A stretch of DNA of 64,000 bases. Origin: Synchiropus splendidus. Taxonomy: Eukaryota > Chordata > Actinopteri > Syngnathiformes > Callionymidae. The position numbers and the translations under genes are program-made. Positions 43,086 through 54,500 of this stretch are shown one piece after another (position 1 is the first letter of the stretch; each line of letters opens with the position of its first letter). Under the pieces are notes generated by a model. It did no database searches and was not told where the DNA came from. It was given only the letters and a program-made list of their open reading frames with translations. The stretch spans positions 16,401,563 to 16,465,562 of the forward strand of contig NC_071348.1 of assembly GCF_027744825.2 (NCBI RefSeq), in the 5' to 3' direction.

Positions 43086-43904
43086 ATGAGGACCGAAGGG
43101 AAGAGAGGTATTGGCACTATCTTCCTCGGAGCTGCTACAGGCGGCACTGGGTACGGAATGAACAACTCCTCGACGAGCCCTCTATTTCCTGTGGTAGAAC
43201 ACGTAACTGGTGATGGTCATGAGTACGATGGTTCTAACAACAACACGACAGATGGAGCCTGTCCTTCAGCGACCATCAAAGACGACACAGATGACTTTGA
43301 TGCAACTGAAATGGAAGATGTGGATGATGAGGAGGAACCTGTAGGGAGAGCACCAACCTCCTACCCCAAGAACGAAACTGTCGGCGTGCATCCGCCTGCT
43401 TCATCTTCAGCTTCTCAAGACCAAGAACCAGCAGCTAATGATGACACGGATGGATGGATAAGCGGTTTCTTCTTGAAAGCTTTAAAGACAGTTGTATTTC
43501 ATCTACCAGGTAAAACCATGCGCAGGTATTGGAGGGAGATCTGCTACGGTTGCCAAGTAGACCATCCCAGCCAACTACAACACAGCTGCCTTGAAGAGAT
43601 GGAGGATGATTTATACAGTCTTAACTTCCACCCGTTGATGAAGAGACTCTGTAACAAGAACTTTCTGTCTGCTATACAACACTACTTGACCCTGAATGAC
43701 GTACAACCGGAGAAAATGAGAACCAAGGCTACGTCTGAGACAGTCTTGCTCGAAATGAGGTCTCCAAAATCAAGTGTCTGGAATGAATACATCAAACATG
43801 AGCATGAGGATCCTCTAATTGAACGTCTGGATTCAGCAAGTAGAATCTGGAATAGAACGCCGGTCCTGGTCGATGTCACAAACATGAGATTCCCTCGTAT
43901 GTGA
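43086..43904 (+). CDS. Polinton B accessory gene 2: acidic protein with CxxC-H-HxC motif
   Basis: An intact 272-codon frame. Residues 10-22 form a Gly-rich segment (GTIFLGAATGGTG). Residues 66-85 are strongly acidic (DDTDDFDATEMEDVDDEEEP), and a Ser/Pro/Gln-rich linker follows. Residues 153-168 hold CYGCQVDHPSQLQHSC: Cys153, Cys156, His160, His166 and Cys168 could bind zinc. A mostly helical C-terminal 100 residues follows. I do not recognise a named family. An acidic stretch followed by a small Cys/His motif is seen in viral regulatory proteins, but no LxCxE motif is present, so any such role is a guess. It has its own TATA box and a poly(A) signal 75 bases after the stop. Element A ends before this gene. 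Confidence 0.7.
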   Translation: MRTEGKRGIGTIFLGAATGGTGYGMNNSSTSPLFPVVEHVTGDGHEYDGSNNNTTDGACPSATIKDDTDDFDATEMEDVDDEEEPVGRAPTSYPKNETVGVHPPASSSASQDQEPAANDDTDGWISGFFLKALKTVVFHLPGKTMRRYWREICYGCQVDHPSQLQHSCLEEMEDDLYSLNFHPLMKRLCNKNFLSAIQHYLTLNDVQPEKMRTKATSETVLLEMRSPKSSVWNEYIKHEHEDPLIERLDSASRIWNRTPVLVDVTNMRFPRM

Positions 43905-43978
43905 TACTTTTTTTATTTTTTTTTACTCTTTTACTCTCTTTGTATAACATTACGTTTGAATCCTTACATAACCTGTGG

Positions 43979-43984
43979 AATAAA
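43979..43984 (+). terminator. Poly(A) signal AATAAA after accessory gene 2
   Basis: AATAAA lies about 75 bases past the stop at 43904 and 50 bases before the integrase start. Element A keeps its reverse complement near 14980 although the gene itself is gone. Confidence 0.6.
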
Positions 43985-44034
43985 AAACATTAAGAAGTAT
44001 ATTTGGATCTCAGCTCATTCATTTCTCGTTTAAC

Positions 44035-45095
44035 ATGACGGTGAAACACATCATTAAAAGAGTTTATTACAATCCTCTTCACCCCGGGACCTCTGGAGGT
44101 GTGAGTCGCCTTCGTCCAGGGGTGCAGGATGAGACTGGAAAACCAGTCAGTTCTAAATCTATTGAAGATTTTTCATCAAAACAGGATGCTTACACCGTGC
44201 GTAAACCAGCCGAGAAGCAGAGTATTTGTTCACAGGCCTCTTCAACAATTCCAGGCCGACTGATGGGACATGCAGGCATTGGCTAGATATAACGACGATC
44301 AAAATTACTTATTGACCGTTATAGATGTATTTTCAAAGAAGGCCTATTTACGCATTTTAAAAAGAAAAACTGCGATTGAGACAATGAAGGCGTTTGAATC
44401 AGTGCTGGATGAGAGCGGGACGCCTGCAAAGCTACAGACGGATGATGGGAAAGCATTTTTTAGCAAGAGTTTCCGTGCTTTGATGGAAAGGAAGAGAATT
44501 ATTCATTTTTCAACAGCGAGTGACTTTAAGGCCTCTGTGGTTGAGAGATTTAACTGCACTCTTAAAAATCGGATGTGGAGATATTTTACAGCTAAAAAGA
44601 TTACATTACATCGAGGTTTTACAGGATCTAGTAAAGAGTTATAATCACAGCTATCACAGTAGTATAAAAATGACACCGATGGAAGTAACTAAAGAAAATA
44701 GTCTGCAAGTGTTTGACAATCTTTACATTAGACCGTCGAAAGGTCGGCAGAAGCCAAAATTTAAGGAGGGCGATCATGTTAGGATATCAAAACTATGAGG
44801 TGTATTTCACAAAAAGTATGAGCAGAGTTTTACAGAAGAGATATTCACGATAACTGAATGTATCCACCGCAACCCGCCTGTACATAAATTGAAAGATTTC
44901 GACGGTGAACCCATCCAGCGGTCATTTTATGATCAAGAATTACAAAGAGTGCAACTGGTTAAGGAAGTATTTCACGCTGAAAAGATTCTCAAGGAACGCG
45001 TCGTTAAAGGAGAAAGACAGGTCTTTGTCCAGTGGAAGAACTGGCCTGAAAAATTCAAAAGGTGGGTAAAAGCTTCAGGTATAAAAAATATATAA
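44035..45095 (+). pseudogene. Retroviral-type integrase with chromodomain, element B
   Basis: Integrates Polinton DNA by DDE strand transfer. The frame from ATG 44035 gives the N-terminal region and shifts near 44260 (GATGGGACATG). From 44270 the catalytic core reads ALARYNDDQNYLLTVIDVFS, LQTDDGKAFFSKSFRALM (second Asp) and ASVVERFNCTLKNRMW (catalytic Glu). The first Asp lies in the QADLM segment just before the shift. A second frameshift near 44630 leads to NHSYHSSIKMTPMEVTKEN. A stop near 44798 is followed by the chromodomain (AEKILKERVVKGERQVFVQW, KNWPEKFKRWV), ending at 45095. Three or more lesions make it inactive, but unlike A it keeps all domains. Confidence 0.88.
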
Positions 45096-45129
45096 GACGA
45101 TCCTCCTTTACAACAGGCATCATATCATC

Positions 45130-45992
45130 ATGTACGGCTCAAAGAACGCACGCTTCTATGTGACTTTACCATCAAAGGCCAGTGCAAAAATTTTTAAAGA
45201 CAACTCGATTGGTACTTTCTACGTTGATTTAGCACAACATATCGATTTAAACGGAAAATGGGAGGTTGCTTTGACGGAGATTACATACCCTCACACATGG
45301 AATAATATTCCGGAGGATGCGGCATCATTTTACTGGAAACCGAACCCTAGAGGACCTGATTCCAACACAAACACGACTCCCCCGAGGGGATCAGAATCAG
45401 ATGCTAACAGGTTGCGGCGCTATAAAGATGAATTTCACAGAGCCATGAGACGCCAGCGCCTCAGCTCAGAGGACAAAAGACGAATCGCGAGTGGTTGATT
45501 GACATTTCAAAATGGCGGGAAGAGATATTTCCAAACTGAAGTTCAAGGGTGGATATTAAAACTCTATTAATCAGATTTCAACCGAGTTGGAGCAAACCTT
45601 TAAAAAAACCAATGACGATATACGCTTCCTGTTTGACGGTGCACGGCAAAAAATTGATCTTCAAGGAGACGGTCAGAACCTAATGCTTTTTAAGTGAGTT
45701 CAGAGCGCCCCATCCTGATTTAAAAGCGGGGTTTTACCATCGCTACTGTTACAGCGACGCTGCAAGACCGCAGCTTGTAGGGGATGTGTATGCACCGCTC
45801 TTAAGAATGGTGGAAATCAAGGGTAGTTACTCAGATATAATCACACAGCATTTTAACCCTGCTTACTATTTACCGGTTGCCAAGAGCCATATTGAAAATA
45901 TTCAGTTACAAATTAAATCAGATCTTAACAAACCAGTCAATTTTACCTTTGGAAAGGTGGTGGTGACTCTACACTTTAGACCTGTTACTTGA
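45130..45992 (+). pseudogene. Minor capsid (penton-like) protein, element B
   Basis: ATG 45130 (MYGSKNARFYVTLPS) opens 122 codons containing IDLNGKWEVALTEITYPHTW, then stops at 45498. The remainder is readable in other frames: NDDIRFLFDGARQKIDLQGD near 45613-45672, and from 45786 VEIKGSYSDIITQHFNPAYY through the beta-rich end at 45992. It corresponds to the vertex capsid protein of Polintons. It lies 35 bases after the integrase. Confidence 0.8.
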
Positions 45993-46094
45993 GAGGATAT
46001 TATATAACCCTTTAATCGTCGTCTGGAAATCCATTCATCATCACAACACCAGAGAGATAACCAGCCTTTGCAGACCAAGTCATAAACAAACACA

Positions 46095-46527
46095 ATGGTC
46101 CACACAGGCTTAAGAGACGACCCGCACAGATTTGTACAATATTATGAAAAACAGGTGGGCGGAGATCTACCCGGTTTCTACGGTGACCCGGTTATGTACG
46201 GACGAGGCATCCGTTCCCTCTTCTCAAAAATGTTTTGGTTTGTATCATGGATCATCAGGAATTGTCAAAGCGAAACCCCATCTCAAATAAGACGTGGGTA
46301 ACATAGCCTTGGATATGTTCACCCATACCGTGAGAGGAATGAGCGATCAACAGAGACAGGAAGGGTCAGGCGGTATAGCCGTCTTATCACGAAGGACAAA
46401 GAGACGCCCTCCAGGACGACGTGTAAGACAGAGCTCAAATAAACGTCCAAACAAAAAAAGAAAGAAGTCAGTTGACAGAAGCAAACGGGCCAAGAGGAAG
46501 TCCAGAGGGAGCTCTGATATATTTTAA
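46095..46527 (+). pseudogene. pVI-like small capsid/core protein, element B
   Basis: ATG 46095 (MVHTGLRDDPHRFVQYYEKQ). The first frame covers the GRGIRSLFSKMFWFVS region, where A has the amphipathic helix, and runs to 46301. A frameshift near 46250 leads to the second frame from 46294, with the Arg/Lys-rich tail to 46527. Element A has an intact counterpart. Confidence 0.7.
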
Positions 46528-46547
46528 AAAACCTTATATACAGTAAC

Positions 46548-48240
46548 ATGGCACTCCTACACCAGAAATCTGCTGAATGCACATTGGCTGAACTGGATTT
46601 ATTCACGCCGCCAATTACGCAGCTTTCCAATTTACACTGAAATTGCTCCAGTAGCCGCTATCAGCGAAGGAGGACCGATTGAGTTTTTTTATAGCAGGAG
46701 ACGGTGAAAAGTATCTAGACCTAAACGACACCCTTCTACACGTGCGTGCAAGAATTACTAACACTGATAGCACACCGCTGGCTAACGACGCAACAGTCGG
46801 TCTCATGAATTATCCTCTAAACACCATCTTTGACCAGTGTGATGTGGTTCTGGGGGATCGGAGGATTTCGCAGTCCAGTTCCACTCACCCGTACAGAGCT
46901 ATGATCAAAACACTTCTCAACTTTTCAGGCGACACTCTTAAAACACAGTTTAGCGCCGGTCTTTTTTACCAAGACACACCTGTGTTGGTTGACTGTAAAC
47001 GGTCCCAACGCAGGCCTGAATAAACGGGCAGAGTTCACGAGCAGATCCAGAGAAGAACATCTTCTCGGTCCTCTCCACGGCGACATATTTTTCTGTGAGA
47101 CACTGTTATTAAACTCACTAGGGCGAATGATGCCTTCTGCCTGACCGGACCCCGCGACTCCACCTTTCGTCTGAAAATCCTTGGCGCCTCTCTGTTTGTG
47201 AAGAAAGTCTGTCACAACCTCTTCCGCTGACGTCACCGCCCAACCCACCTAGTCACATCCATACCTGCCTCCAATCTCCTGAAGGTATAAAGACCCGACC
47301 AACCTGCCAGTCCTCGCCTGTTCGTCAACCCTTCATGGTTTGTCTTCAAGCGAGATATTCCGCTATTTGCCACTGCCTGGATATTGCATTATCTGAGTTA
47401 TTTCAGTCGGTCTTTTCTGCCTTAGAACTTCAGCCTGCCTGCACCTCTACTCCACAACCTTCACCTCCTTCATTGCCATAGCGCAGCCAGCTGGACTCCT
47501 GGACCCTCACCAGCCACTTGTCTGGGATCTCCACCACGGCATCAGAAGACTCTTCCTGTTCTGCACAATTAAATACCCATCTTCTGATTCCAATCTGCGT
47601 TTGAGTCACCTGCTTAAATCAACGTTACAAAGTCACTGTTTCGCCAGCTGTGAGAATAGGTCATGCAGAGCGTTTCTTTAAAGGAAATGCTCTCTGCCCA
47701 CTCTCACGAGTCAATGTAAAAACATACTCCATTCCAGAAAACTCATTAATATGTACCCAGGATAATTTATTTCTGGGTTCAATACCTAAATACGTGGTTT
47801 TAGGGATGGTGCATCATGAGGCATTTACCGGTATGAGAGATCTCTCCCCGTTCAATTTTCATCATTACAACACTGAATATCTCGCCCTCTGTCAGGACGG
47901 CCAACAGATCCCCGCTAAAGCTTTTCAACCTCAGTTTAATCACGGTATTTCAGTCAGTGAGTTTTATACCATGATTTTAGCTACAGGAAGACATTTCAAG
48001 GATCTACCTCTAAGCATTGACTGCGAAGGTTTTAACAGCGGTTATTCACTGTTTGCATTTAATCTCAATCCAGCCGACGACAACAACGCTCTCTCCCCTG
48101 TCTCAAATGGGAATTTAAGACTGGAGATGAGATTCATAGTACCGTACAACAACAACACCGTAATACTGATTGTGTACGCTTGTTATGATTCCATTCTGGA
48201 GATTGATGCGAAAAGACAAGTGCTGGTGGACTATTATTAA
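46548..48240 (+). pseudogene. Major capsid protein, element B, split by a solo LTR
   Basis: ATG 46548 (MALLHQKSAECTLAELDLFT). A frameshift in a T run near 46688 restarts at 46679 in the frame holding VRARITNTDSTPLANDA and FDQCDVVLGDRRISQSSSTH. A stop near 47023, a further decayed stretch, and the LTR at 47210-47629 interrupt it. From 47650 the C-terminal 196 codons are open: NAL and SRVNVKTYSIPENSLICTQ, FNSGYSLFAFNLNPADDN, and the end at DAKRQVLVDYY. This part also keeps a short segment (SPFNFHHYNTEYLALCQ) missing in A. A TTATATA box lies just upstream at 46534-46540. Confidence 0.87.
47210..47629 (+). mobile_element. Solo LTR in the major capsid gene
   Basis: A 420-base insert absent from element A. 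It starts TGTCACAACC and ends AACGTTACA, so TG...CA, and it is flanked by AAGTC at 47205-47209 and 47630-47634. These are the marks of an LTR retrotransposon reduced to a single LTR. An AATTAAATA stretch near 47570 may be its poly(A) signal. Confidence 0.85.
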
Positions 48241-48246
48241 AAAGTT

Positions 48247-49252
48247 ATGGACAGTCTCCAGTTACAGAGGCTGCTGAGAGGTCTCTTGAGCGACACATTT
48301 TACGGTGTATGGCCGTCGGATAAGTTGCCTCAATTTACACAACCCCCTCAGACCGCCTGAATATTTAATCGTCAACACACATCCGGCACATAAACCAGGA
48401 GAGCACTGGCAGAGTTTAACTCTCGAAGAAGACGGTAGAACAACTTTCTTTGACTCATTTGGAATGGGGCCCTACTTTGCACATTACCCTGAAAGTATTT
48501 TAAAGTTTCTCAAGAAACATTCAGGCAACATCAAGTACAACAATGGTCTACTACAGAACCCTCTATCGTTTGTATGTGGTCATTGTAAGTGCCAAAGTAA
48601 GTTTCACTTGATATTGTTTACACTGTTAGGTAGTCGTTTTGTGGTTTAGTGCTTTACATAAATATATGTGGGTTTTAATTTGAAGGCCACTTTTGTCTTT
48701 TGAAAAAAACGGCGGATGCGCAAGGTAAGCTCGTGGTTGATTTGTGTTGGGTTGTTAAGAACAACATGGACATATAGGTTTTGACCGTTAAGTTTGGATT
48801 TTTGGATGTTCCTGAGACCATTACTTTCAATAAAGGAGGATCAAGTTCCACGGCACAAGCTTCAGTTAGTTTTTTATGTTTTTTTGATTCCCGTCCAGGA
48901 GAAGCTCGGGGAAAATATATTCGTACGGATGTACTGGTGAGAACGATGAAAATGGAAACATTCGGGGCAAAGGAGGAACAAGTCAGAAACTAACGTCGTT
49001 CACAACAATAGAGGTAGCAAACTATTGGAGTTTGCAATCACAGTCATCATTGCATCTTCTACCTCCATCATCGTGCTAGAGGGCTGTGTATCCAAGAAGT
49101 ATTAAGTCTATACAGTGATGATACCTTAAAATATGACCTCATGGTATACAACTTTGTGAAAGGACATCAACAATGTCTAAAAAGATGTGCACACTGTCCG
49201 TGGAAACAACATACTCTGTTCTCTTCTGTATTTTAAAGACTATTGTGACTAA
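48247..49252 (+). pseudogene. Adenain-type protease, element B, split by an LTR-type insert
   Basis: ATG 48247 matches the start of the intact A protease. The catalytic His region (GEHWQSLTLEEDGRTTFFDS) is readable from about 48395 after a frameshift near 48340. The insert at 48584-49042 lies directly before the catalytic Cys region, which resumes at 49043 (HHCIFYLHHRARG-type). Stops and shifts follow, and the gene ends at TAA 49250-49252. Confidence 0.85.
48584..49042 (+). mobile_element. LTR-type insertion in the protease gene
   Basis: A 459-base insert absent from element A, starting TGTAAGTGCC and ending GCAATCACA (TG...CA), flanked by GTCAT at 48579-48583 and 49043-49047. The family is not recognised. 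Confidence 0.78.
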
Positions 49253-49309
49253 TCCTATTTTGTTTGTTCGTGTGTTAAAAAAAATCTGTAATCAGGAGAC
49301 CAGCTTTCA

Positions 49310-49968
49310 GCTATACTTTTCTTTCGCAAGATAGAATTCGATTTAAGTCTCTGATATTGAGCCCTCGCTTCAGGATTGGACAGCAGTGTGAGAGGGATGT
49401 TTAGCTTTAATAATGTGACGAGAAACTAGGACCATCCCGCAGGTAATGGAGAACTTCTTTTATTATGCGGTAGGGAAAGGTACTTGAATATATCAATCAC
49501 ATGAGAGCCTTTTACAGCATTTCCTTCATACATAAATTTGCCATTCATATTCCAACCATCACCATTTTTGGATATCCTCTGGATAATGTATTCAGCATTT
49601 CTTCGAGCTTTTGACGGAAGGATATTTAGAATATCCTGACCCAAGTCATCTGTTACAAAGGGTGTTTTTAGAACACTTTCGACACGACTGTCAGAGTCGT
49701 GGGGGTGATCGCTGACTCTGTCTCGTTGTAAAGTCAGAGTTACTCTCCTTTGGTCTCTCTGATCCTGTTTTGTAAAGGTTAAATATCTCTGCAATAGAGC
49801 ATCATACTTTTTAATCTTCTCATACGAGTTTAACTGAGAATCATTCAGAATGGTCCTCATCTTCTCATTCAATTCATCTTTGGCAGTTTCACAGATGTCG
49901 GAGGTTGGACTTGATAACTGGTTAATTTGCTGAGGAGAGACCAGATACATTTTCTGGACAGTCTTCAT
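49310..49968 (-). pseudogene. Conserved Polinton protein of unknown function, element B
   Basis: ATG 49968 (MKTVQKMYLVSPQQ). The frame is open for 180 codons to 49426, through SKARRNAEYIIQRISKNGDG and GSHVIDIFKYL to LPAGWS. It then shifts, and the 3' end is lost near 49300. It faces the protease end across a convergent junction, as in element A. It agrees with both A copies over its length. Confidence 0.75.
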
Positions 49969-49974
49969 CGTGTT

Positions 49975-51011
49975 TTACTTCTTTACAAGTCCTCCTATTA
50001 GATTTCCAATGATTGGAACGGCAGCCGCTAGCAACGGCAACAGGAATCCTCCCGATTGCTTTATAAGAATCCTTCATCTACGCTTCACGCACGCCTTTTT
50101 ATTAGCCAAGAGTCTGATGTTCTCATGATTCCGCTTTTATTTTGTCATGCGAGTCTTGTTTTGTTTTCTTCCTCCGTTCTTCCTGTTTGTGTGGCACATG
50201 GCTGGAGCCAATCAACCCCAGATCACCTGAGTATTAGAGCACCTGGACTCCAGCACCGTGTGCCAGATCGTCCCCTATTATTCCCTGTGATCGACTCCTC
50301 TAGTTCCTGCAGATGGAGTCCTTTGTTCCCTGTGATTTCTTCTCTAGTTTCTGTGACGCTCTCCTTTGTTCCCTGTGGTAACTCCTCGTTCTCTTGGCTC
50401 TCCTTGTTCGTTCTCTTGTTCTGTGCGCTAGTTAGCTTATTTTGGATTTCTTTGTCTTAAACCCTGGTGCCTGAGTTAGTGTTCGGTTTCTTCCTGTTTC
50501 CGCCTTTCCTGGTTTCTTTTGTCTCTATCTCTGTTCATTGTACTTTCGTCTCTCCGTTCCCAAATTTAAGTTGGTTTGGTTCTCCCAGTTTGGTGACGCT
50601 TTCTGTTTGGTCTCTTATTCTTGTATATGGACTTCGGCTCGTTTGGTTACTCTGTTTTGGACATTTAGACTTTATCTTGTGTCTCCCGGTTCGGTGACGC
50701 TTTCTGTCGTGATTTTGTTGTTTAATTATTAAAATATTGTTTTTGACTCGGTCCTGCCTTTTGTGACTTTCACCACTGCGCTTGGGTCCCGCTCCACGTC
50801 CTTGACCCGTGACAGATGTTTTTCTTCTGTTTTTTCAGTTTTTTTTAACTGAGCCTGCGACAACAGTACATTCCCCTTCAAAACGTTCAGGGCGATCTCA
50901 TCGAGAGCTTGAATAAAGTCTACTATGCATCAAAATGTCTTTACGTTTCATTTAAGGAGCATGGTATAGTTCCTTAAGTAAACCTGCGTTTCTTTTTATA
51001 TGTGCTGACAT
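49975..51011 (-). pseudogene. Small basic protein, element B, split by a gypsy LTR
   Basis: ATG 51011 follows the ATPase stop by three bases. The Lys-rich region is interrupted by the 694-base insertion at 50121-50814. The hydrophobic tail codons lie near 49995-50050, and the stop TAA is at 49975-49977, giving the longer six-residue end also seen in A2. Confidence 0.75.
50121..50814 (+). mobile_element. Solo gypsy-type LTR in the small basic gene
   Basis: A 694-base insert starting TCTCATGATTCC and ending GACCCGTGACA, flanked by GATGT at 50116-50120 and 50815-50819. The expected TG at the left end reads TC, a single change. Its last 80 bases recur inside satellite at 22331-22411, so the family is present more than once. 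Confidence 0.8.
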
Positions 51012-51014
51012 GAC

Positions 51015-51556
51015 TTAAGCAGACGTTTTTGGTATGGACACAGTGTGACGTTGATGAGGAAGTATCCCAGTCCTTAGTCTGTAGCGTTCTGGACATGAGG
51101 GTGTTAGATCAACAATTAAGTACCCGTGAGCGCCAGCTGTAGCATCTTCAAAGCTTTCTTGAAAGAAAACTCTTTGAGACGGGTAAACTTGTTGAGCAAG
51201 AACTTTTATCTGCGTTTTATTGTGAGGATACAACTATATTTACTACGATGAAATAAGTTTTGCGTCACCATTATAACACTCATATTTTTATGATGTCTGT
51301 CAAATGTTTTCTATCAGAAGGAAATACATCTTCATTTTCAAAAGATTTAGGTAAACCTTCAATGAATTTGATATTTTTATTCATCTTTTGCAATTCACTG
51401 TACATAGGTTCAAAAGACGTATAAATACATACAATCTTTATTTACAATTGACATCATCCATCACAAGTATACATGGGTCTTTCCTAACCCTGATGGTCCC
51501 ACCACTAGACATGAAAATGATGTTTTCAAGCGCGGATCAAAATGAATTTCTTCCAT
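51015..51556 (-). pseudogene. Packaging ATPase, element B
   Basis: ATG 51556 opens on the Walker A region, but small deletions shift it. The end is readable as a 72-codon frame from 51233 (QIKVLAQQVYPSQRVFFQES, RYRLRTGILPHQR) with stop at 51015. The middle (EDVFPSDRKHL-type) is readable near 51300-51350. Single copy here, against two in element A. Confidence 0.82.
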
Positions 51557-51581
51557 AATGACCCAGTCATCCACTCAAAAC

Positions 51582-54500
51582 TCAGAACCCAAAAGGTTTG
51601 GTTGTGCCGTACAAAAAAAATCGTCTCTTATCGCACATGTCTCTTATCGCACATGTCTCTTATCGAGTTTTGTAGGAACTGATCTGTTTTTTAAAGTGAT
51701 GTTCTTTTTATCCATCACAATATTGTGTTGATGGGTCTCAAGCACCCCATCAGGTGAATTCTGTAAATAGCCCTCTACACGATCTCTGACGGAGTCAAAG
51801 TTTATCTGCTGAAAAGACTCTTTTGTTTGCATGATACCTTTAACTTTCATCACAACCTTCTTCTGTCCTTTGGTCCTATAACCATATGTCTTAGGACTCG
51901 CCGAAGCGAAGTCCTCGATGCTATCCCCGTCGAGTTCATCAGTCAGAACACTGAGATAGTTACCTAATTTTAAAGGCGTCTTGCTGTCTTTCACCACATA
52001 TATCAAGCTGTCTGTGTCAACATAGAGAACATCCTTCTGCAAGTAAAAGCTCCCATAAAAACATTGGTGCTTTTACCAGGAGGGTAGAGACCCTTGTAAC
52101 GCCACTGGATCACAACTTTTTTCTCATCCAGCATGTTAAAGTAGCTGACCTCGTATTTCCCTGAAAGCAAGAAACTGAAAAACTCGTTGGGGTCTGACAC
52201 TACAGAAACCTGAGACATGTTCTCTTTCTGACAGAACTTGCCTCAAAGGCTATTAACCAAAGCCTTAGCCACCTGTCTCTTTGCAGGGTTGTGACAAATC
52301 TTATCAGCACAAAGCAAAATCCCCCGATGTGCTTGATAATCCTAAATGTATTTGTCGTGGCTTTCCTGATCAACGGCCTCAGCAGGGTAACCAGAAGCCT
52401 CCTGCTTGCCCTTCAGGAAAGTACGGATGTAACCTGTGAAAATACAATCGCTAGATCTATCAAAATGCCATACTTCGATAATCTTGGCCACCTTGTATCC
52501 CTTGTCCAGAGCCTTGTTGAACTCAACCGTGACCCAGACCCCTGTCGAAGCACGCTCATCATCATTATGCGTACAGCCACTGTCTTGGACAATACGACTT
52601 GAACAGATACTGCATAACGTGAAGTGTAATTTACCGCCTGGTCCTCTGTAGGGTAAAACGGGTAATATAAAACCCGAGGAGGATAGACAACTGCCTTGAT
52701 AAGACCAAAGTACTGTCTGGGATCCCCAAAGTCCTTGTGAATTTTTCGGGGGTGACCTAGGAACACGTGCTGTTGACGTAAGGATACAGAGGTGACATCA
52801 GCGTAATCAACTTTTTCACCAGGTTGGCCGTGTAACGCAGCTTTAAAGCGCTGGTTCTACCGCCGTAGAGGGCATTACGAGGGTTGAGAGGCTCAGGGGT
52901 GTCAAAATCTAAGAGAAAATCTCTGAGATTATCACACGATTGTCGAAGTGAACGCCATTCGTGTTCCCAGATGGTAATAAGATGCACCTCATGATCAGAC
53001 TTTAACGCCTGCTCTCTCTCCATTGTAGCAGAGTAGAATTCACCATATGGTCTACCTCTTAACAGACAGACTGCATGTGGGTCGACACATGAAGGACAAC
53101 CGTGGGAGAAACATCCATAAAACTCCCAGACCTGCTTAACACCGTCAACTTTAGCATAACCGTCAACAAAATACTGGCCAAACACCATCTCCCCACGGTT
53201 CAAGGCATGTTGTATCAAAATGCCCTGTCTGTGTGATTCCCATAGCTACCAATGGATGGAAGCATGTGAGAACCTCTTGTTACCTTTTATTACATAATTG
53301 TTGGGACATGGTATTGCTAATGTGTCTGGTTTTAAAAGGTTGGTCCTGAAAACAGCCATACACGCAGAGGTGATTGTTATGGACGAGAGTGCAACACCTG
53401 TTTCTTTAAAAAACTCCTCTCTAAATATCATGCATCCTCTGGCCAGAATGTCAACATCATTTTTACAATAGTGAATAGCTTCACTCCTGAAATTGAAAGA
53501 ATTATCACTTACAGTATCATACCAGCTTTAAAAATCTTTCTGTTCAGGGTCTGACATGCCCTCGAAGCCGTAGTCTGATGGAGGAGGATACACCCCTATG
53601 TAATGCAGACGATCTTTCAAGCTCAACTTGTGTGGAAAAAAAACCCTTGCACTGCTCGGTGAAACCTAGAGCTTTATGCATGAAGCTGAGTCGCATGGCT
53701 AGGAATGAGAGAGAGTCGATAAATTTTAGCTTGTAGTGAGGATCCTCAAGACAAATATCTTACTACCGGTCATGATTATCCTCTTACGTATTAACCCTTC
53801 GTCAAGCATACCTCTCAAGACAATGACGCTGTCAAAGCCCCTGGCATTATGTGCAACAAAAACACAACTCTAAACCAATTCTTTCTGAAATATAAAAGAA
53901 ACACTCGAACACATTCGAGACCATTAAACATCTATTCTTCACCTCTCTGCGTCTTTACACACACTAAAGAAGGGACATGTCTACCTTGGTCGTCTGTAAA
54001 CGTTTCAAAATCACAACAAAACAGATCAGGATGCTCAGTCTTCCTGGCAATGGGCTGAATGTAGCACTGGTGGACCTCGTTTGTCGATGATAATTCTACA
54101 TTGCAGATTTTACATTTAAGCACACCGCAACAACTGTTAGGTTTACCCTGTTTTAATGGGATATACCGGCACCTTCCGCATTTTTCACATTTTTTGTATA
54201 TCTGGCAGAGACTGCTCCCATTAGCGCCAATCTCTTTGTGTCTCACAATGCAGGAAGGTGTTCTACAAACCCGGCAACCATCGCCACAAGTTACAGGCTT
54301 TGGGATCTCTGTAGGGCAAACAGGATTGTGACAAACGCTACGGTGACCTTTGCAGATGTGTTGTGATTTATCTTCATACCCCTTATGACAGCTGACGCAA
54401 AAGTGACGTCTTCCTAAAAAACCCTTTGGGTTTTTTACCCCGCAATAGTGTCCCTGAAGTAGAAACAAGTATGAAGGATCCGAACCATCAGCAAAACCTG

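Noticed and set aside
43086..43904. LxCxE retinoblastoma-binding motif in accessory gene 2
   Set aside because: I checked the Cys positions: HSCLE and EICYG do not fit L-x-C-x-E.
50056..50732. Plus-strand frames of 134, 76 and 64 codons, hydrophobic
   Set aside because: They lie in the T-rich solo LTR; the composition explains the hydrophobic translation.
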